A stretch of DNA of 64,000 nt, taken from contig OZ244055.1 of the NCBI GenBank assembly GCA_965214975.1, positions 2,914,001 through 2,978,000 of the forward strand, read 5' to 3'. The stretch comes from JAJEBT01 sp965214975. Its GTDB lineage: Bacteria > Pseudomonadota > Alphaproteobacteria > MPNO01 > UBA830. The translations under genes were made by a program, and so were the position numbers. Position 1 is the stretch's first letter; every line of letters starts with the position of its first letter. This document shows, one piece after another, positions 45,357-54,191 of this stretch. Under the pieces are notes generated by a model. It did not search any database. It was given only the letters and a program-made list of their open reading frames with translations, and was not told where the DNA came from.

Positions 45357-46904
45357 ATGAAGATTGGCGTTCCCGGAGAGATCCACCCCGGCGAGAAACG
45401 GGTCGCGCTGACCCCGGACACCGCCGCGCGCATCCGCGGCCTCGGGTTCGACGTCTCCGTCGAGAAGGGTGCCGGCGCCGACGCCGGCTTCGACGACGAC
45501 GCCTACCGCGCCGCCGGCGTGACGGTGGTCGAGGACACGCGGACGGTCTGGGCCGAGTCGGACATCGTCCTCAAGGTGCGCCCGCCCGCGATGCATCCCG
45601 GGCTCGGCGCGCACGAGGCCGATCTCCTGCGCGAGGGCGGGACGCTGATCGGGTTCGTCTTCGCGGCCCAGCACGGCGAGGAGATCGCGCGGCTCAAGGA
45701 GCGGCGGGCGACCGTTCTCGCCATGGACGCCGTGCCGCGCATATCGCGCGCGCAGAAGCTCGACGCGCTGTCGTCCATGGCGAACATCGCCGGCTATCGC
45801 GCCGTCGTCGAGGCGGCCGGCAGTTTCGGACGGTTCTTCGCGGGCCAGATCACGGCCGCCGGCAAGGTGCCGCCGGCCCGCGTGCTCGTGATCGGGGCCG
45901 GCGTCGCCGGCCTCGCCGCCATCGGCGCCGCGCGCTCGATGGGCGCGGTGGTCCGCGCCTTCGACACCCGGCCCGAGGTCCGCCAGCAGATCGAGAGCAT
46001 GGGCGCCGAGTTCCTCGAGGTCGCCGTCGAGGAGGAGGGCTCGGGCGGCGGCGGCTACGGCAAGGTGATGAGCGAGGCCTTCATCAGGGCCGAGATGGAG
46101 CTCTTCGCCAGGCAGACGCGCGAGGTCGACATCATCGTCACCACGGCTCTGGTTCCGGGGCACAAGGCGCCGGTCCTGATCACCGCCGACATGGTCCGCT
46201 CCATGCGCCCCGGCTCGGTCATCGTCGACCTCGCCGCCGAGCAGGGCGGCAACTGCGAGCTCACCGAAGCCGACGAGAGGATCGTCCGGCACGGCGTCTC
46301 CGTGATCGGGTACACGGACCTGCCGAGCCGCATGGCGAGCCAGGCGAGCCAGCTCTACGGCACCAACCTCTACCACCTGCTGACCGAGCTCTCGCCCGGG
46401 AGGGACGGCGAGATCGCGCTCGACATGGACGACGAGGTGTTCCGGGGCGCCACTCTCGTCCGGGAGGGCGAGGTTCTTCCGCCCCCGCCGCCCCCGCCGG
46501 CGCCGCGGCCGGAAGCGGGGACGCCCGCGCCGGCCGAACCGAAGCCGGAAGCGTCGCCGCGGGGCCGCGGCACGGCCGTCGCGCTCGCCGCCGGCGCCCT
46601 TGCCCTGTTCGGCCTCGGTCTCGTCGCGCCGCCGGCCTTCATGGGGCATCTGACGGTCTTCGTGCTGTCGTGCTTCGTCGGCTGGCAGGTCATCTGGAAC
46701 GTCACGCCGGCGCTGCACACGCCGCTGATGAGCGTGACCAACGCGATCAGCGGGATCATCGTCATCGGCGCGCTCCTGCAGATCTCCAACACCTCGGCCG
46801 TCGTCGTCGCTCTCGCCGGCGTCTCGGTCCTGATCGCCACCGTCAACGTCGCGGGCGGCTTTCTCGTGACCCAGCGCATGCTGCGCATGTTCCGCAGGAG
46901 CTGA
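45357..46904 (+). CDS. pntA: NAD(P) transhydrogenase subunit alpha (fused PntA)
   Basis: 515-residue subunit of the proton-translocating transhydrogenase that makes NADPH from NADH at the inner membrane. Domain I (about 1-380) has MKIGVPGEIHPGEKRVALTP, VLVIGAGVAGLAAIGAARSM and RQTREVDIIVTTALVPGH. A Pro/Ala-rich linker (VLPPPPPPPAPRPEAG) leads to four membrane helices (about 405-515). This is the E. coli-like fused form; many alphaproteobacteria split it into PntAA and PntAB. The ATG at 45357 fits the family; an in-frame GTG is at 45342. pntB follows 10 bp later. Confidence 0.94.
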   Translation: MKIGVPGEIHPGEKRVALTPDTAARIRGLGFDVSVEKGAGADAGFDDDAYRAAGVTVVEDTRTVWAESDIVLKVRPPAMHPGLGAHEADLLREGGTLIGFVFAAQHGEEIARLKERRATVLAMDAVPRISRAQKLDALSSMANIAGYRAVVEAAGSFGRFFAGQITAAGKVPPARVLVIGAGVAGLAAIGAARSMGAVVRAFDTRPEVRQQIESMGAEFLEVAVEEEGSGGGGYGKVMSEAFIRAEMELFARQTREVDIIVTTALVPGHKAPVLITADMVRSMRPGSVIVDLAAEQGGNCELTEADERIVRHGVSVIGYTDLPSRMASQASQLYGTNLYHLLTELSPGRDGEIALDMDDEVFRGATLVREGEVLPPPPPPPAPRPEAGTPAPAEPKPEASPRGRGTAVALAAGALALFGLGLVAPPAFMGHLTVFVLSCFVGWQVIWNVTPALHTPLMSVTNAISGIIVIGALLQISNTSAVVVALAGVSVLIATVNVAGGFLVTQRMLRMFRRS

Positions 46905-46914
46905 GGGGCCGGGG

Positions 46915-48303
46915 ATGGCTTCCGGCCTGGTCACCGTCGCCTACATCGGCGCCAGCGTTCTCTTCATCCTGAGTCTCGGCGGCCTGAGCAACCAGGAAAC
47001 CGCCCGGCGCGGCAACGTCTACGGCATCGTCGGCATGGCGATCGCCGTCGCCGCGACGATTCACGCGGCGGAGATCGCCGACTACACGGTGCTGGCCGCG
47101 GCGGTCGTGATCGGCGCCGCCATCGGGATCCTGGTGGCCTCGCGCGTGGCCATGACCCAGATGCCGCAACTGGTCGCGATCCTGCACAGCTTCGTCGGCC
47201 TCGCGGCGGTGCTCGTCGGCGTGGCGAGCTACCTGGATCCGCTCGCCGGACACGAGGGCGTGGAGAAGACCATCCACGAGGTCGAGATCTGCGTCGGCGT
47301 CTTCATCGGCGCGATCACGTTCACGGGTTCCGTCGTCGCCTTCGGAAAGCTGCAGGGGAGCGTTTCCGGACGGCCGCTGACGCTTCCGGCGCGCCATTTC
47401 CTCAACCTCGCCGCGTTCCTCGGCTGCCTGTGGCTCGGCGGCGAGTTCCTCGCCGCGCCCGACCGCGTCGCCGGGCTCGAGCCCCTTCTCCTGATGGCGG
47501 TCGTCGCCTTCGCGATCGGCGCGCATCTCGTTCTGGCGATCGGCGGCGCGGACATGCCGGTGGTCGTCTCGATGCTGAACAGCTATTCCGGCTGGGCCGC
47601 CGCGGCGACCGGTTTCATGCTGTCCAACGATCTCCTGATCGTGGTCGGCGCGCTCGTCGGATCGAGCGGGGCCATTCTCAGCTACATCATGTGCCGCGCC
47701 ATGAACCGGCATTTCCTGGGGGTGATCCTCGGGGGCTTCGGAACGGCGGGCGGAACGGCCAGGGAGGAGCGGGGCGAGGTGGCGGCCACGAGCGCCGCGG
47801 AGACGGCGGCGCTGCTGCGCGACGCCGAGAACGTCGTCGTCGTCCCCGGCTACGGCATGGCGGTGGCCCAGGCCCAGCAGGCCGTGAGCGAGATCACGGA
47901 ACTCCTGCGCGGCGAGGGCGTGAACGTCCGGTTCGGGATCCATCCGGTGGCGGGCCGGCTGCCGGGCCACATGAACGTGCTGCTCGCCGAGGCCAAGGTT
48001 CCCTACGACATCGTGTTCGAGATGGACGAGCTCAACGACGATTTTCCCGGCACCGACGTCGCGCTCGTGATCGGGGCCAACGACATCGTCAACCCGGGCG
48101 CGCAGGAGGATCCCGGAAGCCCGATCGCCGGGATGCCCGTTCTCGAGGTCTGGAAGGCCCGGACGGCGGTCGTCCTCAAGCGCTCGATGGCGACGGGCTA
48201 CGCCGGCGTCGACAACCCGCTTTTCCACAAGGAAAACACCCGCATGCTGTTCGGCGACGCCAGGGAAAGCGTCACGGAAGTCCTGACCAACCTGAGAAAA
48301 TGA
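46915..48303 (+). CDS. pntB: NAD(P) transhydrogenase subunit beta
   Basis: 462-residue beta subunit with about nine membrane helices in the first 270 residues (ASVLFILSLGGLSNQETARR, TGSVVAFGKLQG, MLNSYSGWAAAATGFML) and the NADP(H)-binding domain III at the C-terminus: VVVVPGYGMAVAQAQQAV, FGIHPVAGRLPGHMNVLLAE, ALVIGANDIVNPGAQEDPGS and the Lys/Tyr loop KRSMATGYAGVDNPLF. Works with PntA. Confidence 0.96.
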   Translation: MASGLVTVAYIGASVLFILSLGGLSNQETARRGNVYGIVGMAIAVAATIHAAEIADYTVLAAAVVIGAAIGILVASRVAMTQMPQLVAILHSFVGLAAVLVGVASYLDPLAGHEGVEKTIHEVEICVGVFIGAITFTGSVVAFGKLQGSVSGRPLTLPARHFLNLAAFLGCLWLGGEFLAAPDRVAGLEPLLLMAVVAFAIGAHLVLAIGGADMPVVVSMLNSYSGWAAAATGFMLSNDLLIVVGALVGSSGAILSYIMCRAMNRHFLGVILGGFGTAGGTAREERGEVAATSAAETAALLRDAENVVVVPGYGMAVAQAQQAVSEITELLRGEGVNVRFGIHPVAGRLPGHMNVLLAEAKVPYDIVFEMDELNDDFPGTDVALVIGANDIVNPGAQEDPGSPIAGMPVLEVWKARTAVVLKRSMATGYAGVDNPLFHKENTRMLFGDARESVTEVLTNLRK

Positions 48304-48337
48304 CGGGCGCGGGCGGCGCGCCGCGGGGGAGCTCGCC

Positions 48338-49348
48338 ATGATCATCGACTGCCACGGGCACTACACCACCGAGCCGGAGGCGCTGACCAACTACCGCGCC
48401 GGGCAGCTGGCCGCGCTCGAGAGGGATCCGTCCTTCAGGCCGGCGCCGGCCGATCTCGACGTGACCGACGACCAGATCCGGGAGAGGCTGGAGCCCGCGC
48501 AGCTGCGCTTCATGCGCGAACGCGGGATCGACCTGACGATCTTCTCGCCCCGGGCCGTCGGCATGGGGCACCATCTCGGAACCGAGGAGACCTCGCATCA
48601 CTGGGCGCGGGTCTGCAACGACATGGTCCGCCGGGTCTGCGACCTCTACCCCGGGAACTTCGCGCCGGTCTGCCAGCTTCCGCAGTATCCCGGCGTCGAG
48701 CCCGCGAAGTGCATCCCCGAGCTCGAGCGCTGCGTCGGCGAGATGGGCTTCGTCGGCTGCAACCTCAACCCGGATCCGTCCGGCGCGATGTGGACCGATC
48801 CCCCGATGACCGACAGGTGGTGGTATCCGCTCTACGAGAAGCTCGTCGAGCTCGACGTGCCGGCGATGATCCACGTCAGCGGATCCTGCAACCCCAACTT
48901 CCACCACACCGGCGCCCACTACCTGTGCGGCGACACCACGGTCTTCATGCAGTTCCTGACGTCCAGCCTGTTCGAGGACTTCCCGACGCTCCGCTTCGTC
49001 ATCCCCCACGGCGGCGGCGCGGTGCCGTTCCACTGGGGGCGATACCGCGGGCTCGCCCAGGACATGGGGCGGCCGCCGCTCGACGAGCTGCTGCTGGACA
49101 ACGTGTTCTTCGACACCTGCGTCTACCACCAGCCCGGCATCGACCTGCTCGCCGCCGTCATCCCGACGAAGAACATCCTGTTCGCCTCGGAGATGGTCGG
49201 CGCGGTGCGCGGCGTCGACCCGGAGACCGGCCATCACTACGACCACACCCGGCGCTACGTGGAGGCCACCCCCAACCTCGACGACGCCGGGCGCGGGCAG
49301 GTGTTCGAGGGGAACGCGCGGCGCGTGTACCCCCGCCTCGGCGCCTGA
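48338..49348 (+). CDS. ligJ: LigJ-type 4-oxalomesaconate hydratase (amidohydrolase superfamily)
   Basis: 336-residue amidohydrolase-superfamily protein. It opens with the metal-binding H6-x-H8 (MIIDCHGHYTTEPEAL) and has ERGIDLTIFSPRA, GCNLNPDPSGAMWTDPP, AMIHVSGSCN, VIPHGGGAVPFHWGR, NVFFDTCVYHQPGIDLL and LFASEMVGAVRGVDP, the pattern of LigJ, which hydrates 4-oxalomesaconate to 4-carboxy-4-hydroxy-2-oxoadipate in gallate and protocatechuate 4,5-cleavage. Start has GGGGAG upstream. It is followed 1 bp after its stop by a UbiD-type gene, which supports an aromatic-acid role. A related hydratase/decarboxylase activity cannot be excluded. Confidence 0.82.
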   Translation: MIIDCHGHYTTEPEALTNYRAGQLAALERDPSFRPAPADLDVTDDQIRERLEPAQLRFMRERGIDLTIFSPRAVGMGHHLGTEETSHHWARVCNDMVRRVCDLYPGNFAPVCQLPQYPGVEPAKCIPELERCVGEMGFVGCNLNPDPSGAMWTDPPMTDRWWYPLYEKLVELDVPAMIHVSGSCNPNFHHTGAHYLCGDTTVFMQFLTSSLFEDFPTLRFVIPHGGGAVPFHWGRYRGLAQDMGRPPLDELLLDNVFFDTCVYHQPGIDLLAAVIPTKNILFASEMVGAVRGVDPETGHHYDHTRRYVEATPNLDDAGRGQVFEGNARRVYPRLGA

Positions 49349-49349
49349 C

Positions 49350-50936
49350 ATGGCCTATCGCGACCTGCGGGACTATCTCGACGCGCTCGGCGGGCGCGGC
49401 CTCCTGCAGGTCGTCGACGACCGGGTCTGCAAGGACACCGAGCTGGTTCCCCTGGTCCGGCTCCAGTTCAGGGGGCTTCCCGAGGAGCGCCGCAAGGCGT
49501 TCCTGTTCACCGACGTCGCCGACGCCCGGGGGCGGCGCTTCGACGCCTCGGTCGCGATCGGCTCCCTCGGCGCCTCGCGCGCGGTCTACGGCGCCGCCCT
49601 CGGGACCGGTCCGGACGGCATCGGCGAGGCGTGGGAGCGGGCGCAGGGCCGCCATCTGCCGCCCGAGGAGGTTCCGCGCGACCGGGCCCCGGTCAAGGAG
49701 GTCTCGCTTTCGGGCGCCGCGTTCGGGGACGGCGTCGACGCCTTTCCGCATCCGGTCTCGACGCCCGGCTTCGATCCGGCCCCGTTCCTGACCGCCGGCG
49801 TCTGGGTCACCCGCGACCCGGAGGACGGAACCTGCAATCTCGGCATCTACCGCGGGATGATCAAGGCCCCGGACCGCATCGGCTGCGCCACCGACGTGTC
49901 CACCCAGCATCTCGCCATCCACTGGGAGAAGGCCCGCAAGGCGGGGCGGCCGCTGGAGGCCGCGGTGTTCGTCGGCGGCCCGCCCTCGCTGCTCCTGGCC
50001 GCGGCCAGCAAGGCGCCCTACGGCGTCGACGAGTACGGCCTCGCCGGGGCGCTGAACGGCGAGGCGATCTCCGTGGTCCGCGCCGACACCGTCGACTGCA
50101 TGGTCCCCGCGCGGGCGGAACTCGTGATCGAGGGGCGGATCCGCACCGACGCGCTGGAACCCGAGGCGCCGTTCGGGGAGGCCAGCGGGTATCTGGGGCC
50201 GCGCAAGATGGAGAAGATCCTCGAGGTGACGGCGATCACCCACCGGGCCTCGCCCGTCTGCCAGGGCATCATCAGCGAGTTCCCGCCGAGCGAGAGCACG
50301 GTGATGCGCAAGGCGGCCTTCGACGCCATCTATCTCCGCCACCTGAGAGACGCCTGCAACATCCCTTCGGTGAGCAGGGTCGCGTGCCACGAAACGGCGA
50401 GCTGCAACATGCTCTTCGTCATCCAGCTCGACCGCCCGGAACTCGGCCAGCCCTGGCAGGCGCTGCGCGCGGCGGCGGCCTACGACGCCTCGCTCGGCAA
50501 GATCTTCGTCGCCGTGGATTCGGACATCGACCCCGAATCCCTCGATTCGGTCCTGTGGGCCCTGAGCTACAGCGTCCAGCCGCACCGCGACGTCGAGATC
50601 GTCCGCGGCAAGGTGCCGCGCCTCGACCCGTCGGTCGCGCCGTCCTCCCCGCTGAGCGCCTACCCCGACGGGCAGGGCGCGTCGGCGATGCTGGTCAACG
50701 CCGTCCGCGAGCACCCCTATCCGCCGGTCTCCCTGCCGCGCGAGGAGTTCATGCGGTCGGCCCGCGCGCGATGGGAGGGGCTCGGGCTGCCGGAACTCGA
50801 TCTCAGGGATCCCTGGCACGGCTATCCGCTGACCGCCTGGACCGAGGAGAACGCCGAGGAGGCCGCGCTCGCGGCGGCGGGGCGGTACCTCGAGACCGGC
50901 GACAAGCTGGCCGGGCGGCGCGCGCCGCCGGGCTGA
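49350..50936 (+). CDS. UbiD-family decarboxylase
   Basis: 528-residue UbiD-type enzyme, which uses prenylated FMN to (de)carboxylate aromatic or unsaturated acids reversibly. Prenyl-FMN and metal site segments are readable: CNLGIYRGMIK (Asn and Arg of the site), EAPFGEASGYLG with the two glutamates of the catalytic Glu-Arg-Glu set, and VVRADTVDCMVPARAELVIE. No UbiX-like prenyltransferase is in the window, so the cofactor must be supplied from elsewhere. Sits between a LigJ-type hydratase and a flavin monooxygenase-like gene; substrate unknown, and it is probably not the ubiquinone-pathway UbiD. Confidence 0.85.
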   Translation: MAYRDLRDYLDALGGRGLLQVVDDRVCKDTELVPLVRLQFRGLPEERRKAFLFTDVADARGRRFDASVAIGSLGASRAVYGAALGTGPDGIGEAWERAQGRHLPPEEVPRDRAPVKEVSLSGAAFGDGVDAFPHPVSTPGFDPAPFLTAGVWVTRDPEDGTCNLGIYRGMIKAPDRIGCATDVSTQHLAIHWEKARKAGRPLEAAVFVGGPPSLLLAAASKAPYGVDEYGLAGALNGEAISVVRADTVDCMVPARAELVIEGRIRTDALEPEAPFGEASGYLGPRKMEKILEVTAITHRASPVCQGIISEFPPSESTVMRKAAFDAIYLRHLRDACNIPSVSRVACHETASCNMLFVIQLDRPELGQPWQALRAAAAYDASLGKIFVAVDSDIDPESLDSVLWALSYSVQPHRDVEIVRGKVPRLDPSVAPSSPLSAYPDGQGASAMLVNAVREHPYPPVSLPREEFMRSARARWEGLGLPELDLRDPWHGYPLTAWTEENAEEAALAAAGRYLETGDKLAGRRAPPG

Positions 50937-50954
50937 GCCGGACGCGGAGCGGGC

Positions 50955-52013
50955 ATGGATCTGTCGCTTTTCTGCTTTCCGTCCTGGCGCGCCGGCCACG
51001 GCGGCACGCTGACGGGGTACTACGAGGAAGTCATCGATTCGGTGCGCCTCGCCGACCGGCTCGGCTGGGCGCGCGCGGTTACCACGGAACACCATTTCCA
51101 CCACTACGGCGGCCCCGTGCCCAACCCGGCCCAGATGATGACCGCCTGGGCGCGCGAGACGGCCCGCATCCGTCTCGGGGCGGCCGTGTCGCTGATGCAG
51201 CTCCGCCACCCCCTGACCGTCGCCGAGGACTACGCGCTTCTCGACCAGCTGTCGGGCGGGCGGTGCGACATGGGCATCGGCCGCGGGTTCGTGCCCCACG
51301 AGTTCGAGACCTTCGGGGTCGATCCCGGCGAGACCGCGGAACGGGTCGCCGAGGGCATCGGGATCTGCATCCGGTTCTGGAAGGGCGAGCCGTTCGCGCA
51401 CGAAGGCCGGCACTTCTCGTTCGACCGCCTCGAGCCCTGGCCGGCCACGGTCAACGGCGCGCTCCCGATCTGGAACGCCGCCTCGAGGTCGCCGGAGAGC
51501 TTCGTCAACGCCGCGGAACGCGGGTTCCACCTGATGATGAACCAGTATCCCATGAGCTTCGGGGAACTCGAGACCCGGTTCGGCCTCTACCGCGACGCCT
51601 GGGAGCGGTCCGGGCGCGGCCCGCACCGCGCGATGGTGGCGCTGATGGCCTGCCTGGCCGACACCGAGGAACGGGCCGTCGACCTGGCCCGGGACGCGCT
51701 GCAGGAGCACGCGGGCGTCTTCCGGAACCTTCTCGAGGGCCGCCGGTGGGACCGCGGCCACGGCAGCGACGTCCTGCTCGCCATGTGCGAGACCGGCGAC
51801 TGGCGCGACGTGTTCCGCCGCCGCACCCTGATCTGCACGCCCGAACAGGCGGCCGAGAGAATCGCCCGCTACCTGGAACTCGGGTTCACCGAGATCTCCC
51901 TCGTGGCGCGCTTCGGCGGGCTCTCCCACGAGCGGTGCCTCGAGACCGTCCGGCGCATGACCGAGGAGGTGGCGCCGATGCTGGGCCTTTCCGGAGGCGG
52001 CGCGGACGCGTGA
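50955..52013 (+). CDS. Luciferase-like (LLM class) flavin-dependent oxidoreductase
   Basis: 352-residue bacterial luciferase-like protein with the TIM-barrel pattern MDLSLFCFPSWRAGHGG, TEHHFHHYGGPVPNPAQMM, RIRLGAAVSLMQLRHPLTVA, LLDQLSGGRCDMGIGRGF and late PEQAAERIARYLELGFTEIS. Such enzymes use reduced FMN from a separate reductase to oxygenate substrates. GCGGAGCGGGC precedes the ATG; it lies 18 bp after the UbiD-type gene and is probably the last gene of the ligJ cluster. Substrate unknown. Confidence 0.85.
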   Translation: MDLSLFCFPSWRAGHGGTLTGYYEEVIDSVRLADRLGWARAVTTEHHFHHYGGPVPNPAQMMTAWARETARIRLGAAVSLMQLRHPLTVAEDYALLDQLSGGRCDMGIGRGFVPHEFETFGVDPGETAERVAEGIGICIRFWKGEPFAHEGRHFSFDRLEPWPATVNGALPIWNAASRSPESFVNAAERGFHLMMNQYPMSFGELETRFGLYRDAWERSGRGPHRAMVALMACLADTEERAVDLARDALQEHAGVFRNLLEGRRWDRGHGSDVLLAMCETGDWRDVFRRRTLICTPEQAAERIARYLELGFTEISLVARFGGLSHERCLETVRRMTEEVAPMLGLSGGGADA

Positions 52014-52145
52014 CGGGCGCGTGCCCGTCCGCGCGGTCTCCGGGGCTCCGTCGCCCGGTTCCTCCTCGCGCGCGGCCGGCGGAACGCGGAGAAAACGGGA
52101 ACGCCGGTCGGGCATCCGGCCCGGACCGGCGCCGGGCGCGGTCCG

Positions 52146-53000
52146 TCAGGACGGGGACGCGAGCGGCTTGCCGCAATGCGGACAGCGCGGCCCGCCGGCC
52201 TCGGGGCCGTTTCCGGAGCCCGCGGCCGGCGCCGCCGTTTCCGCGGAAGCCCCCGCGGAAGCCCGGCCGGCGCCCCGGATCTGCTCGATGAAGCCGGCGG
52301 CCAGAATGCCCGCGGGGAACGCGACGACACCGACCCCGATCAGGGAGACGAGCCCGCCGAACGCCTTGCCCCACGCCGTCACCGGCACGACGTCGCCGTA
52401 GCCGACGGCGGTCAGCGTGGCGACCGACCACCACATCGCGGACGGGATGCTGCCGAACGCCTCGGGCTGCGCCTCGTGCTCGACGACGTAGATGACGCCC
52501 GACGCGAGCACGAAGATGACGCAGAAGACGGACAGCGCCGCGCCGATGATCTGCGATTCCGACCGGATGACGCGGTACAGCAGCCCCAGGGCCGGCCAGT
52601 GGCGCGCCAGCTTGAGAAGCCTGAGCAGCCGGCACAGCCGCAGCCAGCGGAGATCCACGACGAACAGGAAGCCGAGATAGGCCGGGAGGATCGCGGCGAG
52701 GTCGATCAGCGCGAGCGGAGACGCCAGATAGCGCAGTCGGGGATGGCGCTGGCCGGCCCGCGCGGGATCCTCGGCCGCGGTCCACACGCGCGCCGCGTAC
52801 TCGAGCGTGAACACGGCGACCGACGCCGCCTCGAACCATCCGAAGAGGGCGGCGAATCTCCCGTGGACCGAATCGACGGTTTCGGCGACGGCGGCGAGGA
52901 CGTTGAGGACGATCAGCGCGATCAGGCAGATCTCCGCCGCTCTCATCGCCGGGGTGCGGGGGTTCTCGCCCTCGAGAATCCGGTACAGCGCGTTTCTCAT
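52146..53000 (-). CDS. Voltage-gated-type potassium channel
   Basis: 284-residue six-helix K+ channel. S1-S3 are readable from about residue 20; S4 carries spaced basic residues (RWLRLCRLLRLLKLARHW). The pore helix and selectivity filter are SAMWWSVATLTAVGYGDVVP, with the GYGD potassium filter, followed by S6 (GLVSLIGVGVVAFPAGILAA). The short cytoplasmic tail ends in CPHCGKPLASPS, a single CxxC pair that may bind metal between subunits. Start at the ATG ending at 53000 with GGGAGA upstream. Convergent with the LLM gene and divergent from the CobW-family gene. Confidence 0.9.
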   Translation of the reverse strand: MRNALYRILEGENPRTPAMRAAEICLIALIVLNVLAAVAETVDSVHGRFAALFGWFEAASVAVFTLEYAARVWTAAEDPARAGQRHPRLRYLASPLALIDLAAILPAYLGFLFVVDLRWLRLCRLLRLLKLARHWPALGLLYRVIRSESQIIGAALSVFCVIFVLASGVIYVVEHEAQPEAFGSIPSAMWWSVATLTAVGYGDVVPVTAWGKAFGGLVSLIGVGVVAFPAGILAAGFIEQIRGAGRASAGASAETAAPAAGSGNGPEAGGPRCPHCGKPLASPS

Positions 53001-53108
53001 GTCCGATCTCCCGTTCCGCCGCCCCATGTTGCCCGAGCCGCGCGAATCGGCGAGTCTGGAACCGTGGCCCGCGGCACCCGCGGGCGCGACCGCCAACGGA
53101 GAGATCGG

Positions 53109-54116
53109 GTGGCCGGCACGGCGCGAACCGCGGCGGGGGAACGCGTCCCCGTCACGGTGCTGACGGGCTTTCTCGGCAGCGGCAAGACGACCATCCTCGC
53201 GCGCCTCGCCCGGGCCGGGGCGCTCGCGGACGCGGCCGTCATCCTGAACGAGTTCGGCGAGATCGGCCTCGACCATCTGCTGATCGAGGCCAGCGACGAG
53301 ACCGTCGTGGACCTGTCCTGCGGCTGCGTGTGCTGCACGATCCGCGGCGATCTCGTGGCGACGCTCGCCGACCTCCGCGGACGCGGCGCGGCCGGCGCTT
53401 TCCGCAGGGTCGTGCTGGAGACCACCGGCCTCGCGGATCCGGCGCCGGTCGTCCACACCTTCATGCAGGAACCGTCGGTGTTCGGGAGCTACCGGCTGGC
53501 CGGCGTGGTGACCGCGGTCGACGCTGCGAACGCGATGGCCACCCTCGACAGGCACCCGGAGGCGGTGAAGCAGGTGGCGCTCGCCGACGAGCTGGCGATC
53601 ACCAAGACGGACATCGCCGGCCCGCTCCGGCCGGACCTGGAGGCGCGGCTCGCGCGCCTCAATCCGGGCGCCCGCCGGACGGTCTGCGTCGACGGCGACC
53701 TCAATCCGGCGGCGTTTTCCGGCGACCCGGGCCGCTGGCCGGAGGCGGCCCGCGCGGCTCCCGCCGCGGACGCGCCCTCCGGGCGTCACGGAGACGGCGT
53801 CTCGACCTTCGTCGTGTCCCGCGGGGATCCCCTCGGACGCGGCGCCCTCGCCATGTTCCTGCAGATGCTCGCCGACCAGAAGGGCGGCGAGCTGCTGCGG
53901 GTCAAGGGGCTGGCCATGGTTTCCGACGACCCTTCCCGCCCCCTGGTCGTGCACGGCGTGCAGCACGTCGTCCATCCCGGGAGGCGGCTCGACGCGTGGC
54001 CGCCGGCGACGGAGCCGGCGACCTCGCTGGTCTTCATCGCGCGCGACCTCGACCGGGCCTGGGTGGAAGCGCTCCTGGACCGGGCGGCGGCGAGCCCCTA
54101 CGCGGCGGTGCCGTAG
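53109..54116 (+). CDS. CobW/COG0523-family GTPase (metallochaperone)
   Basis: 335-residue G3E GTPase. Walker A GFLGSGKTT, then the zinc-binding LSCGCVCCTIRGDL (the GCxCC motif of COG0523), LETTGLADPAPV, and base-recognition TKTD. The C-terminal CobW_C domain contains GGELLRVKGLAMV and HGVQHVVHPGRRLDAWP. The GTG at 53109, with GGAGAG upstream, starts directly before the P-loop strand. Members insert zinc, cobalt or nickel into client proteins; the client here is unknown. Confidence 0.88.
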   Translation: MAGTARTAAGERVPVTVLTGFLGSGKTTILARLARAGALADAAVILNEFGEIGLDHLLIEASDETVVDLSCGCVCCTIRGDLVATLADLRGRGAAGAFRRVVLETTGLADPAPVVHTFMQEPSVFGSYRLAGVVTAVDAANAMATLDRHPEAVKQVALADELAITKTDIAGPLRPDLEARLARLNPGARRTVCVDGDLNPAAFSGDPGRWPEAARAAPAADAPSGRHGDGVSTFVVSRGDPLGRGALAMFLQMLADQKGGELLRVKGLAMVSDDPSRPLVVHGVQHVVHPGRRLDAWPPATEPATSLVFIARDLDRAWVEALLDRAAASPYAAVP

Positions 54117-54133
54117 ATCCGGGGCGGTCCCGC

Positions 54134-54162
54134 TTGACGGCTCCGCCCGCAGCCGCGATAAC
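54134..54162 (+). promoter_or_regulatory. Candidate promoter of trpS
   Basis: TTGACG (54134-54139), 17-bp spacer, GATAAC (54157-54162), with the trpS ATG 30 bp beyond. A good sigma-70-type match in position and spacing. Confidence 0.5.
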
Positions 54163-54191
54163 CCGCGCAGTTCGGGTAGCCGGAACGCGCC

